Positions 8,434 to 17,424 of a stretch of 64,000 bases of DNA are shown one piece after another (within the stretch, counting starts at the first letter, position 1; every line of letters begins with the position of its first letter). Below the pieces are notes generated by a model. The model saw nothing but the letters and a program-made list of their open reading frames with translations, had not been told where the DNA came from and searched no databases. Source of the DNA: Hymenobacter oligotrophus (GTDB taxonomy: Bacteria > Bacteroidota > Bacteroidia > Cytophagales > Hymenobacteraceae). The DNA lies in NCBI RefSeq assembly GCF_003574965.1, contig NZ_CP032317.1, positions 1-64,000 of the forward strand, written 5' to 3'. A program made the position numbers and the translations under genes.

Positions 8434-8441
8434 TACCTTTG
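8434..8441 (+). promoter_or_regulatory. -7 box TACCTTTG upstream of dxr
   Basis: An exact match to TAnnTTTG lies 40 nt before the dxr ATG at 8482, which argues against the alternative GTG start at 8449. No convincing -33 element is seen. Confidence 0.5.
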
Positions 8442-8481
8442 CTTACCAGTGCCGCCCGCAGTTGCAGGCATTCTCGCTAGC

Positions 8482-9648
8482 ATGTCTTCGTATCAGCCCC
8501 GTTCTCTTGCCCTCCTAGGTTCTACCGGTTCCATCGGCACCCAAACGCTCGATGTCGTGCGGGCCCACCCGGGGCGCTTCTTGGTAGTAGCTCTCACCGC
8601 CCAGCGCAATGCCGACTTGCTGGTGGCGCAAGCGCGCGAATTTCGGCCCGCGGTAGTGGTAATTGGCGACGAAGCCCAGTACGCCACGGTGCGCGAGGCC
8701 TTGACTGATCAGCCCGAAACCCAGGTAATGACCGGGCTCGATGCCTTGGCCGAAGCCGCCGCCCGTCCCGATGTGGATGTGGTGCTTACGGCGCTTGTGG
8801 GCTACGCTGGCTTGCTGCCCACCATAGCGGCCCTTAAAGCCGGCAAAACCATCGCCCTGGCCAACAAGGAAACCCTGGTGGTGGCCGGGCAGCTGGTTAC
8901 GCGCCTGGCCCGGCAGTCCGGCTCGGCCATTTACCCCGTCGACTCGGAGCACTCGGCCATTTTTCAATGCCTGGTAGGGGAGGAGCCTAATTCGGTTGAG
9001 AAAATCATCCTCACGGCTTCGGGTGGGCCTTTCCGGGGCCGCTCGGCGCAGGAACTGGCTACCGTAACCAAGGCCCAGGCCCTGAAGCACCCCAACTGGG
9101 ACATGGGCGCCAAAATCACCATCGACTCGGCTTCCCTGATGAACAAAGGCTTGGAGGTGATAGAAGCCAAATGGCTTTTTGGGCTGACCGACGAGCAGAT
9201 TGAAGTGGTAGTACACCCGCAAAGCATCATTCACTCGCTGGTGCAGTTCACGGATGGCTCGCTGAAGGCGCAGCTCGGGCTACCCGATATGAAGCTGCCC
9301 ATTCAGTACGCCCTGGGTTACCCCGAGCGCCTGCCCAACAATTTTCCTCGGTTCAGCTTCCTGGATTACCCACAGCTCACCTTCGAGCGGCCCGATGGCG
9401 ACACCTTCCGCAACCTGCCGCTGGCGTTTGAGGCCATGCGCCGGGGCGGCAACGCGCCGTGCGTACTCAACGCCGCCAACGAGGTAGCCGTAGCCGCGTT
9501 CCTGCGCGACCAGATCGGCTTTCTGCAATTGCCCGATGTGGTAGAAAACTGCCTCGCCCGCGTTTCGTACCTTGCCGAACCTTCGCTCGACGACTACGTG
9601 CACACCGACGCCGAAACTCGGCGGGTGGCTTCGGAGTTGGTGAAGTGA
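8482..9648 (+). CDS. dxr: 1-deoxy-D-xylulose 5-phosphate reductoisomerase
   Basis: Dxr converts DXP to 2-C-methyl-D-erythritol 4-phosphate with NADPH, the committed step of the MEP isoprenoid pathway. The 388-residue protein shows the N-terminal NADPH motif GSTGSIGTQT, the metal-binding Asp154 and Glu156 in YPVDSEHS, the substrate loop segment LTASGGPFRG, and the catalytic segment MNKGLEVIEAKWLF. ATG 8482 was chosen because the family starts shortly before the NADPH motif; GTG 8449 would add 11 residues. In many Bacteroidota dxr is followed directly by rseP; here a four-helix-bundle element lies between them. Confidence 0.97.
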   Translation: MSSYQPRSLALLGSTGSIGTQTLDVVRAHPGRFLVVALTAQRNADLLVAQAREFRPAVVVIGDEAQYATVREALTDQPETQVMTGLDALAEAAARPDVDVVLTALVGYAGLLPTIAALKAGKTIALANKETLVVAGQLVTRLARQSGSAIYPVDSEHSAIFQCLVGEEPNSVEKIILTASGGPFRGRSAQELATVTKAQALKHPNWDMGAKITIDSASLMNKGLEVIEAKWLFGLTDEQIEVVVHPQSIIHSLVQFTDGSLKAQLGLPDMKLPIQYALGYPERLPNNFPRFSFLDYPQLTFERPDGDTFRNLPLAFEAMRRGGNAPCVLNAANEVAVAAFLRDQIGFLQLPDVVENCLARVSYLAEPSLDDYVHTDAETRRVASELVK

Positions 9649-9653
9649 ATTAG

Positions 9654-10109
9654 TTGTCAGTTGTTGGTTGTTAGTTGTCAGTAAGCAATGTCATGCTAGA
9701 GCGTCCGTATACCGAACTGCAGGTATGGCAACGGTGCCGGGCGTTGGTGGGGCAGATTTACGACCTGACGCGCGGTTTTCCCCGTGAAGAGATGTTGGGG
9801 CTGACAAACCAGATGCGGCGTGCGGCGGTATCCATTCCCTCGAACATTGCGGAAGGCTGCGGACGCCAGCACCAGCGCGACACAATCCAATTCTTGTTTG
9901 TGGCTCGCGGTTCGTTGTTCGAACTCGAAACACAATGTTATTTGGCAGCTGATCAGCAATACCTCTCAGCCGAGCAACTGCAGGCGGTGCTTGCCAACCT
10001 CAACGACTGCCGAAAACTGCTACAAGGCTTCATTCGCTACTACCGAAACCTCTCACCTTCGTCGGGAACAACCCTGCCTGACAACGGACAACTAAAAACT
10101 GACAACTAA
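9654..10109. mobile_element. Small inverted-repeat-bounded unit carrying a four-helix-bundle gene
   Basis: The left end (9654-9684) has repeated GTTGTCAGTT/TTAGTTGTCAGT motifs. The right end (10081-10109) has the inverted copy, with the shared 13-mer AACTGACAACTAA. The right repeat encodes the last residues and the TAA of the enclosed gene. No transposase is present. The unit separates dxr from rseP and looks like an inserted cassette; mobility is inference. Confidence 0.55.
9693..10109 (+). CDS. Four-helix-bundle protein (23S rRNA intervening-sequence / S23 family)
   Basis: The 138-residue protein has the family hallmarks: LQVWQRCRALVGQIYDLTRG at the N-terminus, then LTNQMRRAAVSIPSNIAEGC and a Phe/Leu-rich second half. 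The family includes proteins encoded in 23S rRNA intervening sequences and is related to the Avd protein of diversity-generating retroelements. Stand-alone copies are common in Bacteroidota and their role is unknown. ATG 9693 was chosen over TTG 9675, which lies within the left repeat. The tail NGQLKTDN is encoded by the right inverted repeat. Confidence 0.88.
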   Translation: MLERPYTELQVWQRCRALVGQIYDLTRGFPREEMLGLTNQMRRAAVSIPSNIAEGCGRQHQRDTIQFLFVARGSLFELETQCYLAADQQYLSAEQLQAVLANLNDCRKLLQGFIRYYRNLSPSSGTTLPDNGQLKTDN

Positions 10110-10117
10110 AGCAACGA

Positions 10118-11434
10118 ATGGATATTCTGGTAATGGCTGGCCAGCTGCTGCTGGGGCTCACCATTTTGGTGGGCGTGCACGAAGCAGGGCACATGCTGAC
10201 GGCCAAATGGTTTGGAATGCGCGTGGAGAAATTCTCCATCGGCTTTCCGCCCAAAATCTTTGGCAAAACCATTGGCGAAACCGAGTACATGATTGGTGCG
10301 GTGCCCCTAGGTGGCTTCGTGAAAATCACCGGCATGGTGGACGAGTCGCTCGATACCGAGAGCCTTAGCCAAGAGCCCAAGCCCTACGAGTTCCGGGCCA
10401 AGCCGGCTTGGCAGCGCCTCATTGTGATGCTCGGCGGCATTATTGTAAACGTGCTGACGGGTATTCTCATCTTCACGCTGCTCACCTACAAGTACGGCGA
10501 AAGCTACCTGCCCGCTACGGAGGCGCAGCGCTTTGGCGTGGTGCCCAACGAGCTGGGCAAGCAAATTGGCTTCCGGCCCGGCGACCGTATCGTGAAAATC
10601 AACGGCCGCCCGTTCGAGCAGTTCAACGACGTGTACGATGTGGACGTGGTGCTCGGCAACGGCAGCTACTACACCGTGGAGCGCGCAGGCCAGCTCATCG
10701 ACATTCCGGTGCCCCAGGACTTTATGGACAAGATGGCCGACCAGGACCAGGCCTTGTTCGTGCAGCCGCTCGACCCCTTTGTGGTGGACGAGGTAGTGCC
10801 CGGCGGCCCGGCCTCCAAAGGCGGCCTGCAACCCAACGACCGCATCGTGCGCGTGGGCAGCGCCAACATCGAGTTTTTCCCGGAGCTGCAAGCGGCGCTG
10901 AAAGTTAACGCCGGCAAAGCCACGCCGGTAGTGGTAGCGCGCGGCGACCAAACCCTTACGCTGACGCTGAACGTGGACGAAGAAGGCAAGGTAGGTTTCC
11001 GGCCTAAATCGTTGCTGAAGTACAGCACCCGCGATTATAGCTTAGCCGAGGCCGTTCCGGCCGGTACCAAGCAAGCTTTCGGTATTGTAGCAGCGCAGGT
11101 CAAGGCTTTTGGCAAAATCTTCCGCGGCGAGGCTTCGGTAAGCAAATCCCTAGGTGGTCCCATCGAAATTGCGCAGCAGTACGGCGGCCGTTTCGATTGG
11201 CTGAAGTTCTGGACCCTGACGGGCATGCTCTCGATGGTGCTGGCGTTCATGAACCTGCTGCCCATCCCGGCGCTCGACGGCGGCCACGTGATGTTCCTGA
11301 CCTACGAAATGCTATCGGGCCGCAAGCCTTCCGACAAGTTTTTGGAAAACGCCCAGAAGGTAGGCATGGTGCTGCTGCTCTCGCTGATGGCCTTCGTGCT
11401 CATCATCAACCCGTTCATCAAGTACGTGCTGTAG
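10118..11434 (+). CDS. rseP: RIP/site-2-type membrane zinc metalloprotease RseP
   Basis: RseP-type proteases cut transmembrane anti-sigma factors and signal-peptide remnants inside the inner membrane. The 438-residue protein has the zinc motif HEAGH (His21, Glu22, His25) in the first membrane helix, two PDZ-like regions (about 150-210 and 225-290, with PGGPASKGGLQPNDRIVRVG), and the second active-site motif NLLPIPALDGGH in a C-terminal helix. Four membrane segments are visible. It sits 8 nt after the four-helix-bundle gene. A strong hairpin terminator follows. Confidence 0.95.
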   Translation: MDILVMAGQLLLGLTILVGVHEAGHMLTAKWFGMRVEKFSIGFPPKIFGKTIGETEYMIGAVPLGGFVKITGMVDESLDTESLSQEPKPYEFRAKPAWQRLIVMLGGIIVNVLTGILIFTLLTYKYGESYLPATEAQRFGVVPNELGKQIGFRPGDRIVKINGRPFEQFNDVYDVDVVLGNGSYYTVERAGQLIDIPVPQDFMDKMADQDQALFVQPLDPFVVDEVVPGGPASKGGLQPNDRIVRVGSANIEFFPELQAALKVNAGKATPVVVARGDQTLTLTLNVDEEGKVGFRPKSLLKYSTRDYSLAEAVPAGTKQAFGIVAAQVKAFGKIFRGEASVSKSLGGPIEIAQQYGGRFDWLKFWTLTGMLSMVLAFMNLLPIPALDGGHVMFLTYEMLSGRKPSDKFLENAQKVGMVLLLSLMAFVLIINPFIKYVL

Positions 11435-11461
11435 CCCCTAGGTAAACTACTCGCAACTGCC

Positions 11462-11499
11462 GTAATGCCATCTTCTCCGCAAGATGGCATTACTTTTTC
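11462..11499 (+). terminator. Rho-independent terminator of rseP
   Basis: A 13-bp perfect stem (11462-11474 with 11481-11493) has the 6-nt loop CTCCGC and is followed by TTTTTCT. Confidence 0.9.
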
Positions 11500-11542
11500 T
11501 TGGCGGTTGTTGAGTCCATAATTCATCTAGTCTTCCTTACTC

Positions 11543-12037
11543 ATGCGTCGTTTCGTTGCTTTCCTGGGTGCATTGCTGGTAGCCCTTGCGGCGTGGGCCC
11601 ACCCGTACCACGCCAGCATCATGGAGGCCAAGCTGAATCCCAAAACGCAGCAGCTCGAAGTAGCCCTTAAGGTATTTACCGACGATATGGAAACGGCCCT
11701 GTCGCAAGGTGCGGCCCGCCCCGTGCGCCTGCTTGAAACCCCCGCTGCCCAGCTCACGCCCTTAATCAGCAACTACCTACGGCGCAGCATTGCCGTGGGT
11801 ACCAAGCCCGGCGAAGCACTGCCCCTGAACTACCTAGGCATGGAGCGCGAAAAAGACGCCCACTGGATATACTTCAGCGTGAAGCTGAACAAACGCACGC
11901 AAGGCATCAACCTGAGCCACCGCCTGCTGATGGAGCAGTTCTCCGACCAAATGAACATTGTGAACCTGGAGGCCAACGGCAAAAAGCTAAGTGCCCTGTT
12001 CCGCAGCGGCAACGACACGCAGCGCATAAGCTGGTAG
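11543..12037 (+). CDS. DUF6702-like exported protein
   Basis: This 164-residue protein starts with a signal peptide (about 1-19, ending AAWAHP). The mature part begins HPYHASIMEAKLN, then KVFTDDMETALS and YLGMEREKDAHWIYFSV. This pattern, small and beta-rich with a His just after the cleavage site, matches the DUF6702 family of Bacteroidota. Function is unknown; it is probably periplasmic. The gene ends 11 nt before the left arm of the GIY-YIG repeat unit, and its own terminator may have been displaced by that unit. Confidence 0.78.
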   Translation: MRRFVAFLGALLVALAAWAHPYHASIMEAKLNPKTQQLEVALKVFTDDMETALSQGAARPVRLLETPAAQLTPLISNYLRRSIAVGTKPGEALPLNYLGMEREKDAHWIYFSVKLNKRTQGINLSHRLLMEQFSDQMNIVNLEANGKKLSALFRSGNDTQRISW

Positions 12038-12048
12038 CCGTTCCCTTG

Positions 12049-12492
12049 GCTGTCATTGCGAGGACGAAGGACGAAGCAATCGGTCCTGAGCTGGGCGCTA
12101 CCGCTCCTTCAGCAGCAACCGTAAACCGGATATGCGCCACCATCGCTACTTTGTTTACATCCTCACAAACCAGAACCACATGGTGCTCTACGTCGGCGTT
12201 ACCAACGACCTAGGGCGCCGTGTGACTGAGCATCGCTCCGGTGTGCACCAAGGCTTCACGAAGCGCTACAACGTAACCAAGCTCATCTACTTCGAAGAGT
12301 ACACAGACATCAACGCAGCTATTGCGCGCGAAAAGCAGTTCAAAAGCGGCTCGCGGCAGAAGAAGCTGGACGCTGTGGCCAGCCTGAACCCGAACTGGGA
12401 TGAGTTACTGCCCTAGGTGGGTTTTCGCTTAGTGCTGGCTGAAGGGTTGTGCCCTGCCCAGGACCGATTGCTTCGTCCTCGCAATGACAGCT
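12049..12492. mobile_element. 444-bp inverted-repeat unit carrying a GIY-YIG nuclease ORF
   Basis: The left arm (about 12049-12116) and right arm (about 12423-12492, inverted) share CTGTCATTGCGAGGACGA, then GAAGCAATCGGTCCTG, and a weaker outer part of about 30 bp. The arms enclose a single ORF (12132-12416). The same arms occur as a second inverted pair at 18496-18839, around non-coding DNA. No transposase is present; the nuclease or a trans-acting enzyme could mobilise the unit. Mobility is inferred from the paired repeats. Confidence 0.6.
12132..12416 (+). CDS. Small GIY-YIG-family endonuclease
   Basis: The 94-residue protein is one minimal GIY-YIG domain of the kind found in many copies in Bacteroidota. 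FVYILTN and YVGVTNDLGRRVTEHR hold the paired tyrosines, glycine and the catalytic Arg, and the Glu in AIAREKQFK is placed as the metal-binding residue. These domains nick or cut DNA with one divalent metal. It stands alone between inverted repeats and has no added DNA-binding domain. Its TAG stop lies inside a CCTAGG palindrome. Family assignment is secure; the target is unknown. Confidence 0.9.
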   Translation: MRHHRYFVYILTNQNHMVLYVGVTNDLGRRVTEHRSGVHQGFTKRYNVTKLIYFEEYTDINAAIAREKQFKSGSRQKKLDAVASLNPNWDELLP

Positions 12493-12500
12493 GGTTATTG

Positions 12501-12550
12501 AAAAAAGTCGCGGGCCCGGAGCTGATACAGCTCCGGGCCCGCGACTTTTT
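12501..12550. terminator. Bidirectional terminator with an 18-bp perfect stem
   Basis: The arms 12507-12524 and 12528-12545 pair perfectly around a 3-nt loop, flanked by A6 and T5. The hairpin serves the porE-like gene on the minus strand and any readthrough from the plus side. Confidence 0.9.
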
Positions 12551-12570
12551 CTGGCCGACCTAGGGGGTGG

Positions 12571-14571
12571 CTAGTTCCAGCCGCCGGCATCCTTGTCGGC
12601 GGGTTTCTGCTCCGATTCGGGCTTGATCAGGCGGAACTCCACGCGGCGGTTGATGCGCATGTCCTCCTCAGTTACTTCTTCCTTAAGCGGCTCGGTGCTG
12701 CCGTAACCGCGGCTCTCAATGCGGTTGGGTTTGAGCTTGCCTTTGGTTTCGATGTAGCGGCGAATGGCGTCGGCGCGGTCTTGCGAGAGTTTCTCGTTCA
12801 CGTCGGGGTCGCCTTTGGCATCGGTGTGGCCCGAAATGCGCAAGCGGTGGTTCGGGTGGTCGACCATAAACACCACGATGCGGTCGAGGGTGACGTGCAT
12901 CGAAGGGAGGATGTTGGATTTGCCTTGGTCGAACTCGATGTTGCGGAAAATCAGCGGGATGTTGTAGTCGATGCTGGTGGTCATCAACTTCATTACGGTA
13001 TCCTGCTTCAGGCTAAACTGCTTCTCCACAGTAAAGTACTCGGGGCTCTGGATGAGCATCACGTACTTCGAGCCGTCGATGAGGTCGAAATCAAACGAGC
13101 CATCGGGGCGGATGTACTTCGAGGCCACTTCAATGCCGTTGTCGACATCGATGATGCTCACAATGCCGCTGAGGGGCTTCTGCGTTACCGAATCGACGAG
13201 CGTACCCTCGAAGCGCGTGGTGGCCAGCGGCTGGGCTTCCATGGGCAGCGGGAAGGAGTACAGGTCGAGGTTCTTCATCTTCTTCTCCTCCGAGCGGGCG
13301 TAGTACAGGTTCTTCGATTCGCCGTCGATGGTGAAGTAGTACTCCGAACCCTTGCCATTCACGAGCGGGCCGATGTTGATGGGCTCCTGCCAGCGGCCTT
13401 TGGTGCGGTAGGCTTTGTAGATGTCGAAATCGCCGAAGTTCAGCAGCTGCCCGCGCGACGAAAAGTACAGTACGTTGTAGAGCGGGTGGTAAAAGGGGCT
13501 TACCTCGCTTTCGCGCGTGTTGATGATGGGGCCCATGTTCTGGGCCTTGGCCCACTGCCCGTTCTTCAGCTTGTGGGTAAACCAAATGTCGGACATGCCG
13601 AAACCACCTAGGCGGTCGGAGGCGAAGTACAAGGTGTCCTCGGTGCGCGACAGGGTAGGCTGCGAGTCCCAGGCGTTGGAGTTCACCTGCATACCTAGGC
13701 TTTGCGGCACCGTCCACTGGCCGTTTTTAAACTGGCTCACGAACAAGTCGCAGTTGCCGTGGCAGGTGGGGCACTCGCAGCGCGAGAAATACATGGTGGT
13801 GCCGTCCTTGGTAAGGCAGGCCGAACCCTCGTTGTAGGGCGAGCTGATGGGCTTGGGCAGGGCCTCGGCATCCGACCACGACTCGCCCTGGCGCTTGGCC
13901 ATGTACAACTCCTCGTCCACGATGTTGTGCAGGCCGCGCGTTTTGCGCTTCGAAGAGAAGATGAGCTGCTCCGAGTCGTCGTGGTAGCTAGGGCCGTAGT
14001 CCTCCACCTGCGAGTTAATGCCCTGGCCCATGTTGGTGTACACGCCTTTGGGCGGCCGGAAGGTGGCAATGTTCTTCCGGTACTCCACAATTTCGTAGTA
14101 CGTTTTTAGGGGCACGTACAGGTCGGCGTCCTTCTGCTCCAGCGAGTCGTAGTACAGCTGAATTTTGCTGACGTCCTGCCGGTGGTGCTTCAGGGCCAAG
14201 CGGTAATAGGCCTTGGCTTTTTCCTCGTTGCCGGCGCGCTCAAACAATTGCCCCAGGCGCCAGAGCATCATGTTGTCCTTGCTGAAGTTCTGGATACCGA
14301 AGTTGGCCACGTACTGCTCCAGCAGGTTGCGCGCCGGGGTCCAGCTTTTGCGCTTTTCGGCGCGGGCTATTTCGCGCAGCGCTTTTTTGTCCTGGAAATA
14401 AGCAACACGATTGATGTTGATAAAGTCTGGGGTGGCATCGGGACGCACCCGAAGCTGGCGAACCTTGCCCGAAAGGGCGCGCTGGCGGTACGGCTTATTT
14501 TGCGCGGCAAGCACACCCGCAAAACACAACCCCACCAGCAGCAAAAAAAGTGGGCGAATCAGACGAAACAT
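12571..14571 (-). CDS. PorE-like protein: TPR, PD40 propeller, CRD and OmpA domains
   Basis: The 666-residue exported protein has a signal peptide (about 1-24, cleavage near VLAAQ), a TPR-like region (about 90-140, LGQLFERAGNEEKAKAYYRLALK), a PD40/WD40-like propeller (about 190-460, repeats such as DSQPTLSRTEDTLYFASDR and VSPFYHPLYNVLYFSSRG), a carboxypeptidase-regulatory-like domain (FEGTLVDSVTQKPLSG) and a C-terminal OmpA peptidoglycan-binding domain (RISGHTDAKGDPDVNEKLS). That order matches PorE of the type IX secretion system, although no classical lipobox is seen here. The start was set at the ATG giving a proper signal peptide. porQ lies 2.9 kb away, supporting a T9SS role. Confidence 0.85.
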   Translation of the reverse strand: MFRLIRPLFLLLVGLCFAGVLAAQNKPYRQRALSGKVRQLRVRPDATPDFININRVAYFQDKKALREIARAEKRKSWTPARNLLEQYVANFGIQNFSKDNMMLWRLGQLFERAGNEEKAKAYYRLALKHHRQDVSKIQLYYDSLEQKDADLYVPLKTYYEIVEYRKNIATFRPPKGVYTNMGQGINSQVEDYGPSYHDDSEQLIFSSKRKTRGLHNIVDEELYMAKRQGESWSDAEALPKPISSPYNEGSACLTKDGTTMYFSRCECPTCHGNCDLFVSQFKNGQWTVPQSLGMQVNSNAWDSQPTLSRTEDTLYFASDRLGGFGMSDIWFTHKLKNGQWAKAQNMGPIINTRESEVSPFYHPLYNVLYFSSRGQLLNFGDFDIYKAYRTKGRWQEPINIGPLVNGKGSEYYFTIDGESKNLYYARSEEKKMKNLDLYSFPLPMEAQPLATTRFEGTLVDSVTQKPLSGIVSIIDVDNGIEVASKYIRPDGSFDFDLIDGSKYVMLIQSPEYFTVEKQFSLKQDTVMKLMTTSIDYNIPLIFRNIEFDQGKSNILPSMHVTLDRIVVFMVDHPNHRLRISGHTDAKGDPDVNEKLSQDRADAIRRYIETKGKLKPNRIESRGYGSTEPLKEEVTEEDMRINRRVEFRLIKPESEQKPADKDAGGWN

Positions 14572-14621
14572 AGGAAGGTAGTCGGCACGAAAGCCCAACG
14601 TGAAGCGGGAGCTACGGCCTT

Positions 14622-14629
14622 CAAAAATA
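14622..14629 (-). promoter_or_regulatory. -7 box TATTTTTG of the porE-like gene
   Basis: The minus strand reads TATTTTTG, matching TAnnTTTG, about 50 nt upstream of the chosen ATG at 14571. This supports that start over the upstream one at 14598 only weakly. Confidence 0.4.
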
Positions 14630-14812
14630 TAGCTTTTAGCTGATGACGCAGTGCCCGGCTGACGCCTTGTCGGCGGTAAAGTGCAGGCATGGCGCTTGGC
14701 AGTGCCCTAGGCGCACGTGGCACGGCACTTGACAAAGCGGTATCTTCGTTTAGTGGACGGCAGCGTGGGTGCTTTTTTCTGCCAATCTGGCGCTGCTGTC
14801 GTTTCCTTCTCT

Positions 14813-17320
14813 ATGTCGAAAAATTCGAATCCGCGCTTTCCAGCTTCCTTCCTGCTCATGACCGAAGACCCTGATGGAATGGTGTCGGTAGTATCGTCCG
14901 ACTCGGAGCAGGAACCCGCGGCGCAAGGCGAAGCGCCGGAAAAACTGCCCATTTTGCCCGTGCGCAACACGGTGCTGTTTCCGGGGGTGGTGCTGCCCGT
15001 TACGGTTACGCGCAAAAAGAGCATTCGGCTGGTGCGCAAGGCCTACAAAGGCGACAAGCTGATTGGCGTTATCGCCCAGAAAAACTCCAATGCCGAAGAC
15101 CCCGTGCTGACCGACCTCTACCAGGTAGGCACCATGGCGCGCATCCTGAAGCTGCTGGAGCTGCCCGATGGCAACACCACCATCATCATTCAGGGCCAGC
15201 AGCGTTTTCGGTTGGCCGAGATGGTGCAAACCACGCCCTACTTTACGGCGCAGGTAGACTACTTGCCTGAGCTGCTACCCACTCGCCAGACCAAGGAAGT
15301 AAAAGCCTTGATGGCCTCGCTGAAAGAAGCGGCCACCAAGATGCTGAAGCTGAACCCCGAAATTCCGCAGGAAGCCCAGGTTGCCCTCGACAACATTGAG
15401 TCGCCGGGCTTTCTGATTCATTTTCTGTCTTCGAACCTTAACGTTGAGGTAGGCCAGAAGCAGCGCCTGCTCGAGATAAACGAGGCTGTAGAGCGCGGCA
15501 CGCAGCTGCTCGAGCTGTTGCTTAAGGAAATCCAGCTGCTCGAGATTAAGCACGAAATCCAGAGCAAGGTCCACACCGACATCGACCAGCAGCAGCGCGA
15601 CTATTTCCTGCGCCAGCAGCTGAAGGTGTTGCAAGACGAACTCGGCCACGAGGGCCCCGACCAGGAGCTGGATAAGCTGCGTCAGCGCTCAAAGGACAAA
15701 AAGTGGCCCGAAACGGTAGCCAAACACTTCCAGAAAGAGCTTGATAAGCTAAGCCGCATGAACCCGGCCGCCGCCGAGTACCCGGTGAGCCTGAACTATG
15801 TGGAGTTCTTGCTCGATTTACCGTGGGGCGAGTACACCAAGGACAACTTTAACCTGAAGCGCACCCGCAAAATCCTCGACCAGGACCACTACGGCCTGGA
15901 AAAGGTGAAGGAGCGCATTCTGGAGTACTTGGCCGTGCTGAAGCTGAAACAGGATTTGCGCGCGCCCATTTTGTGCTTGTACGGCCCTCCTGGCGTGGGC
16001 AAAACGTCCCTAGGTCGCTCTATTGCTACGGCCCTAGGTCGGAAATACGTGCGCCTGTCGTTGGGCGGCGTGCGCGACGAAGCCGAAATCCGCGGGCACC
16101 GCAAAACCTACGTGGGCGCCATGCCGGGCCGCATCGTGTCGCAGATTAAGAAAGCTGGCGCCTCCAACCCGGTGATGATTCTGGACGAGGTGGATAAGCT
16201 GTCGTCGGATTTCCGCGGCGACCCCCAAGCGGCGCTGCTTGAGGTGCTCGATCCGGAACAGAACTCGACGTTCACCGACAATTACCTGGAGGTAGAGTAC
16301 GACCTCTCGCGTGTGCTGTTCGTGGCTACTGCCAACTCGCTCGACACCATTCACCCGGCCCTGCGCGACCGGATGGAGATTATCGACCTGACGGGCTACA
16401 CGCTGGAGGAGAAAACCCAGATTGCCAAAAAGCACCTTTGGCCCAAGCAAGTAACCGAGCACGGCCTCACCCAAAAGGATGTAACCATCAGCACCGCCGC
16501 CGTGCAGCGCGTGATTGACGATTACACCCGCGAATCGGGCGTGCGCAGCCTGGAGCGCAAGCTGGGCGCGTTGGCGCGCAACATTGCCAAGCACAAGGCC
16601 ATGAACGAGCCCTTTCCGGGCAAGCTCGAGCCCGATGATGTAAGTAAAATCCTAGGTGCTGCTATCTTCGACCGCGACCTGTACCAGGACAACGAAACCG
16701 CCGGCGTGGTAACGGGCTTGGCCTGGACTTCGGTAGGCGGCGACATTTTGTTCGTGGAGAGCCTGCTGAGCCGTGGCCGTGGCAAGCTCACGCTTTCGGG
16801 CCAGCTGGGCGACGTGATGAAGGAATCGGCCGTGACGGCGCTGAGCTACTTGCGCAGCCGCGCCGAGGAGCTGGGCATCGACTACCGCGTTTTCGACCAG
16901 TACGACCTGCACATTCACTTCCCCGAAGGCGCCGTGCCCAAAGACGGCCCGTCGGCCGGTATTGCCATCTTCACCAGCATTGCCTCGGTATACACGCAGC
17001 GCAAAATTCGCTCGCACTTGGCCATGACGGGCGAAATTACCCTGCGCGGCAAGGTGCTGCCGGTGGGCGGCATCAAGGAGAAGTTGCTGGCCGCCAAGCG
17101 CGCCGGCATCCGCGACGTAATTCTGTGCGAGAAAAACCGCAAAGACCTGCAGGACATTCCGGCCGAGTACCTCAAGGGCATTACCATTCACCACGTCGAC
17201 CGCGTGGACGACGTGGTGCGCGTGGCTTTGCTCGACGAATTAGTGACAAACCCCATGAAGCTGACCGTGCGCGACGAAACCGCCGCCCCCGCTCCGCTGC
17301 ATGCAGTGGAGGTGCAATAG
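14813..17320 (+). CDS. lon: ATP-dependent Lon protease
   Basis: Lon degrades misfolded and regulatory proteins in the cytoplasm. The 835-residue protein has the N-terminal substrate domain ([16 protein letters not shown]), AAA+ Walker [10 protein letters not shown] from residue 391, Walker [10 protein letters not shown], and the Ser-Lys catalytic dyad: Ser714 in KDGPSAG and Lys755 in [12 protein letters not shown] 14813 gives a family-like length; an upstream ATG (14717) would add 32 implausible residues that overlap a -7-like TATCTTCG at 14741-14748. A CCTAGG sits directly after the Walker A codons. A hairpin terminator follows the stop. Confidence 0.97.
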   Translation: MSKNSNPRFPASFLLMTEDPDGMVSVVSSDSEQEPAAQGEAPEKLPILPVRNTVLFPGVVLPVTVTRKKSIRLVRKAYKGDKLIGVIAQKNSNAEDPVLTDLYQVGTMARILKLLELPDGNTTIIIQGQQRFRLAEMVQTTPYFTAQVDYLPELLPTRQTKEVKALMASLKEAATKMLKLNPEIPQEAQVALDNIESPGFLIHFLSSNLNVEVGQKQRLLEINEAVERGTQLLELLLKEIQLLEIKHEIQSKVHTDIDQQQRDYFLRQQLKVLQDELGHEGPDQELDKLRQRSKDKKWPETVAKHFQKELDKLSRMNPAAAEYPVSLNYVEFLLDLPWGEYTKDNFNLKRTRKILDQDHYGLEKVKERILEYLAVLKLKQDLRAPILCLYGPPGVGKTSLGRSIATALGRKYVRLSLGGVRDEAEIRGHRKTYVGAMPGRIVSQIKKAGASNPVMILDEVDKLSSDFRGDPQAALLEVLDPEQNSTFTDNYLEVEYDLSRVLFVATANSLDTIHPALRDRMEIIDLTGYTLEEKTQIAKKHLWPKQVTEHGLTQKDVTISTAAVQRVIDDYTRESGVRSLERKLGALARNIAKHKAMNEPFPGKLEPDDVSKILGAAIFDRDLYQDNETAGVVTGLAWTSVGGDILFVESLLSRGRGKLTLSGQLGDVMKESAVTALSYLRSRAEELGIDYRVFDQYDLHIHFPEGAVPKDGPSAGIAIFTSIASVYTQRKIRSHLAMTGEITLRGKVLPVGGIKEKLLAAKRAGIRDVILCEKNRKDLQDIPAEYLKGITIHHVDRVDDVVRVALLDELVTNPMKLTVRDETAAPAPLHAVEVQ

Positions 17321-17340
17321 CCAAGCGTTGGCTTACATCA

Positions 17341-17377
17341 AACGGCGCCGCACTACGTTAGTGCGGTGCCGTTTTGC
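17341..17377 (+). terminator. Terminator of lon
   Basis: AACGGCGCCGCACTA pairs with TAGTGCGGTGCCGTT, with one mismatch and a tiny loop, followed by TTGCTT. Confidence 0.8.
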
Positions 17378-17424
17378 TTAATGGCGTGTGCTACATCCGC
17401 CGCCAGCCGGCTATCTTAGCTACG

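Noticed and set aside
9675-9692. TTG start for the four-helix-bundle gene
   Set aside because: It lies in the left inverted repeat; ATG 9693 gives the normal family N-terminus.
12781-13611. 276-codon plus-strand frame inside the porE-like gene
   Set aside because: It overlaps conserved OmpA/PD40 coding sequence on the other strand and has no recognisable features.
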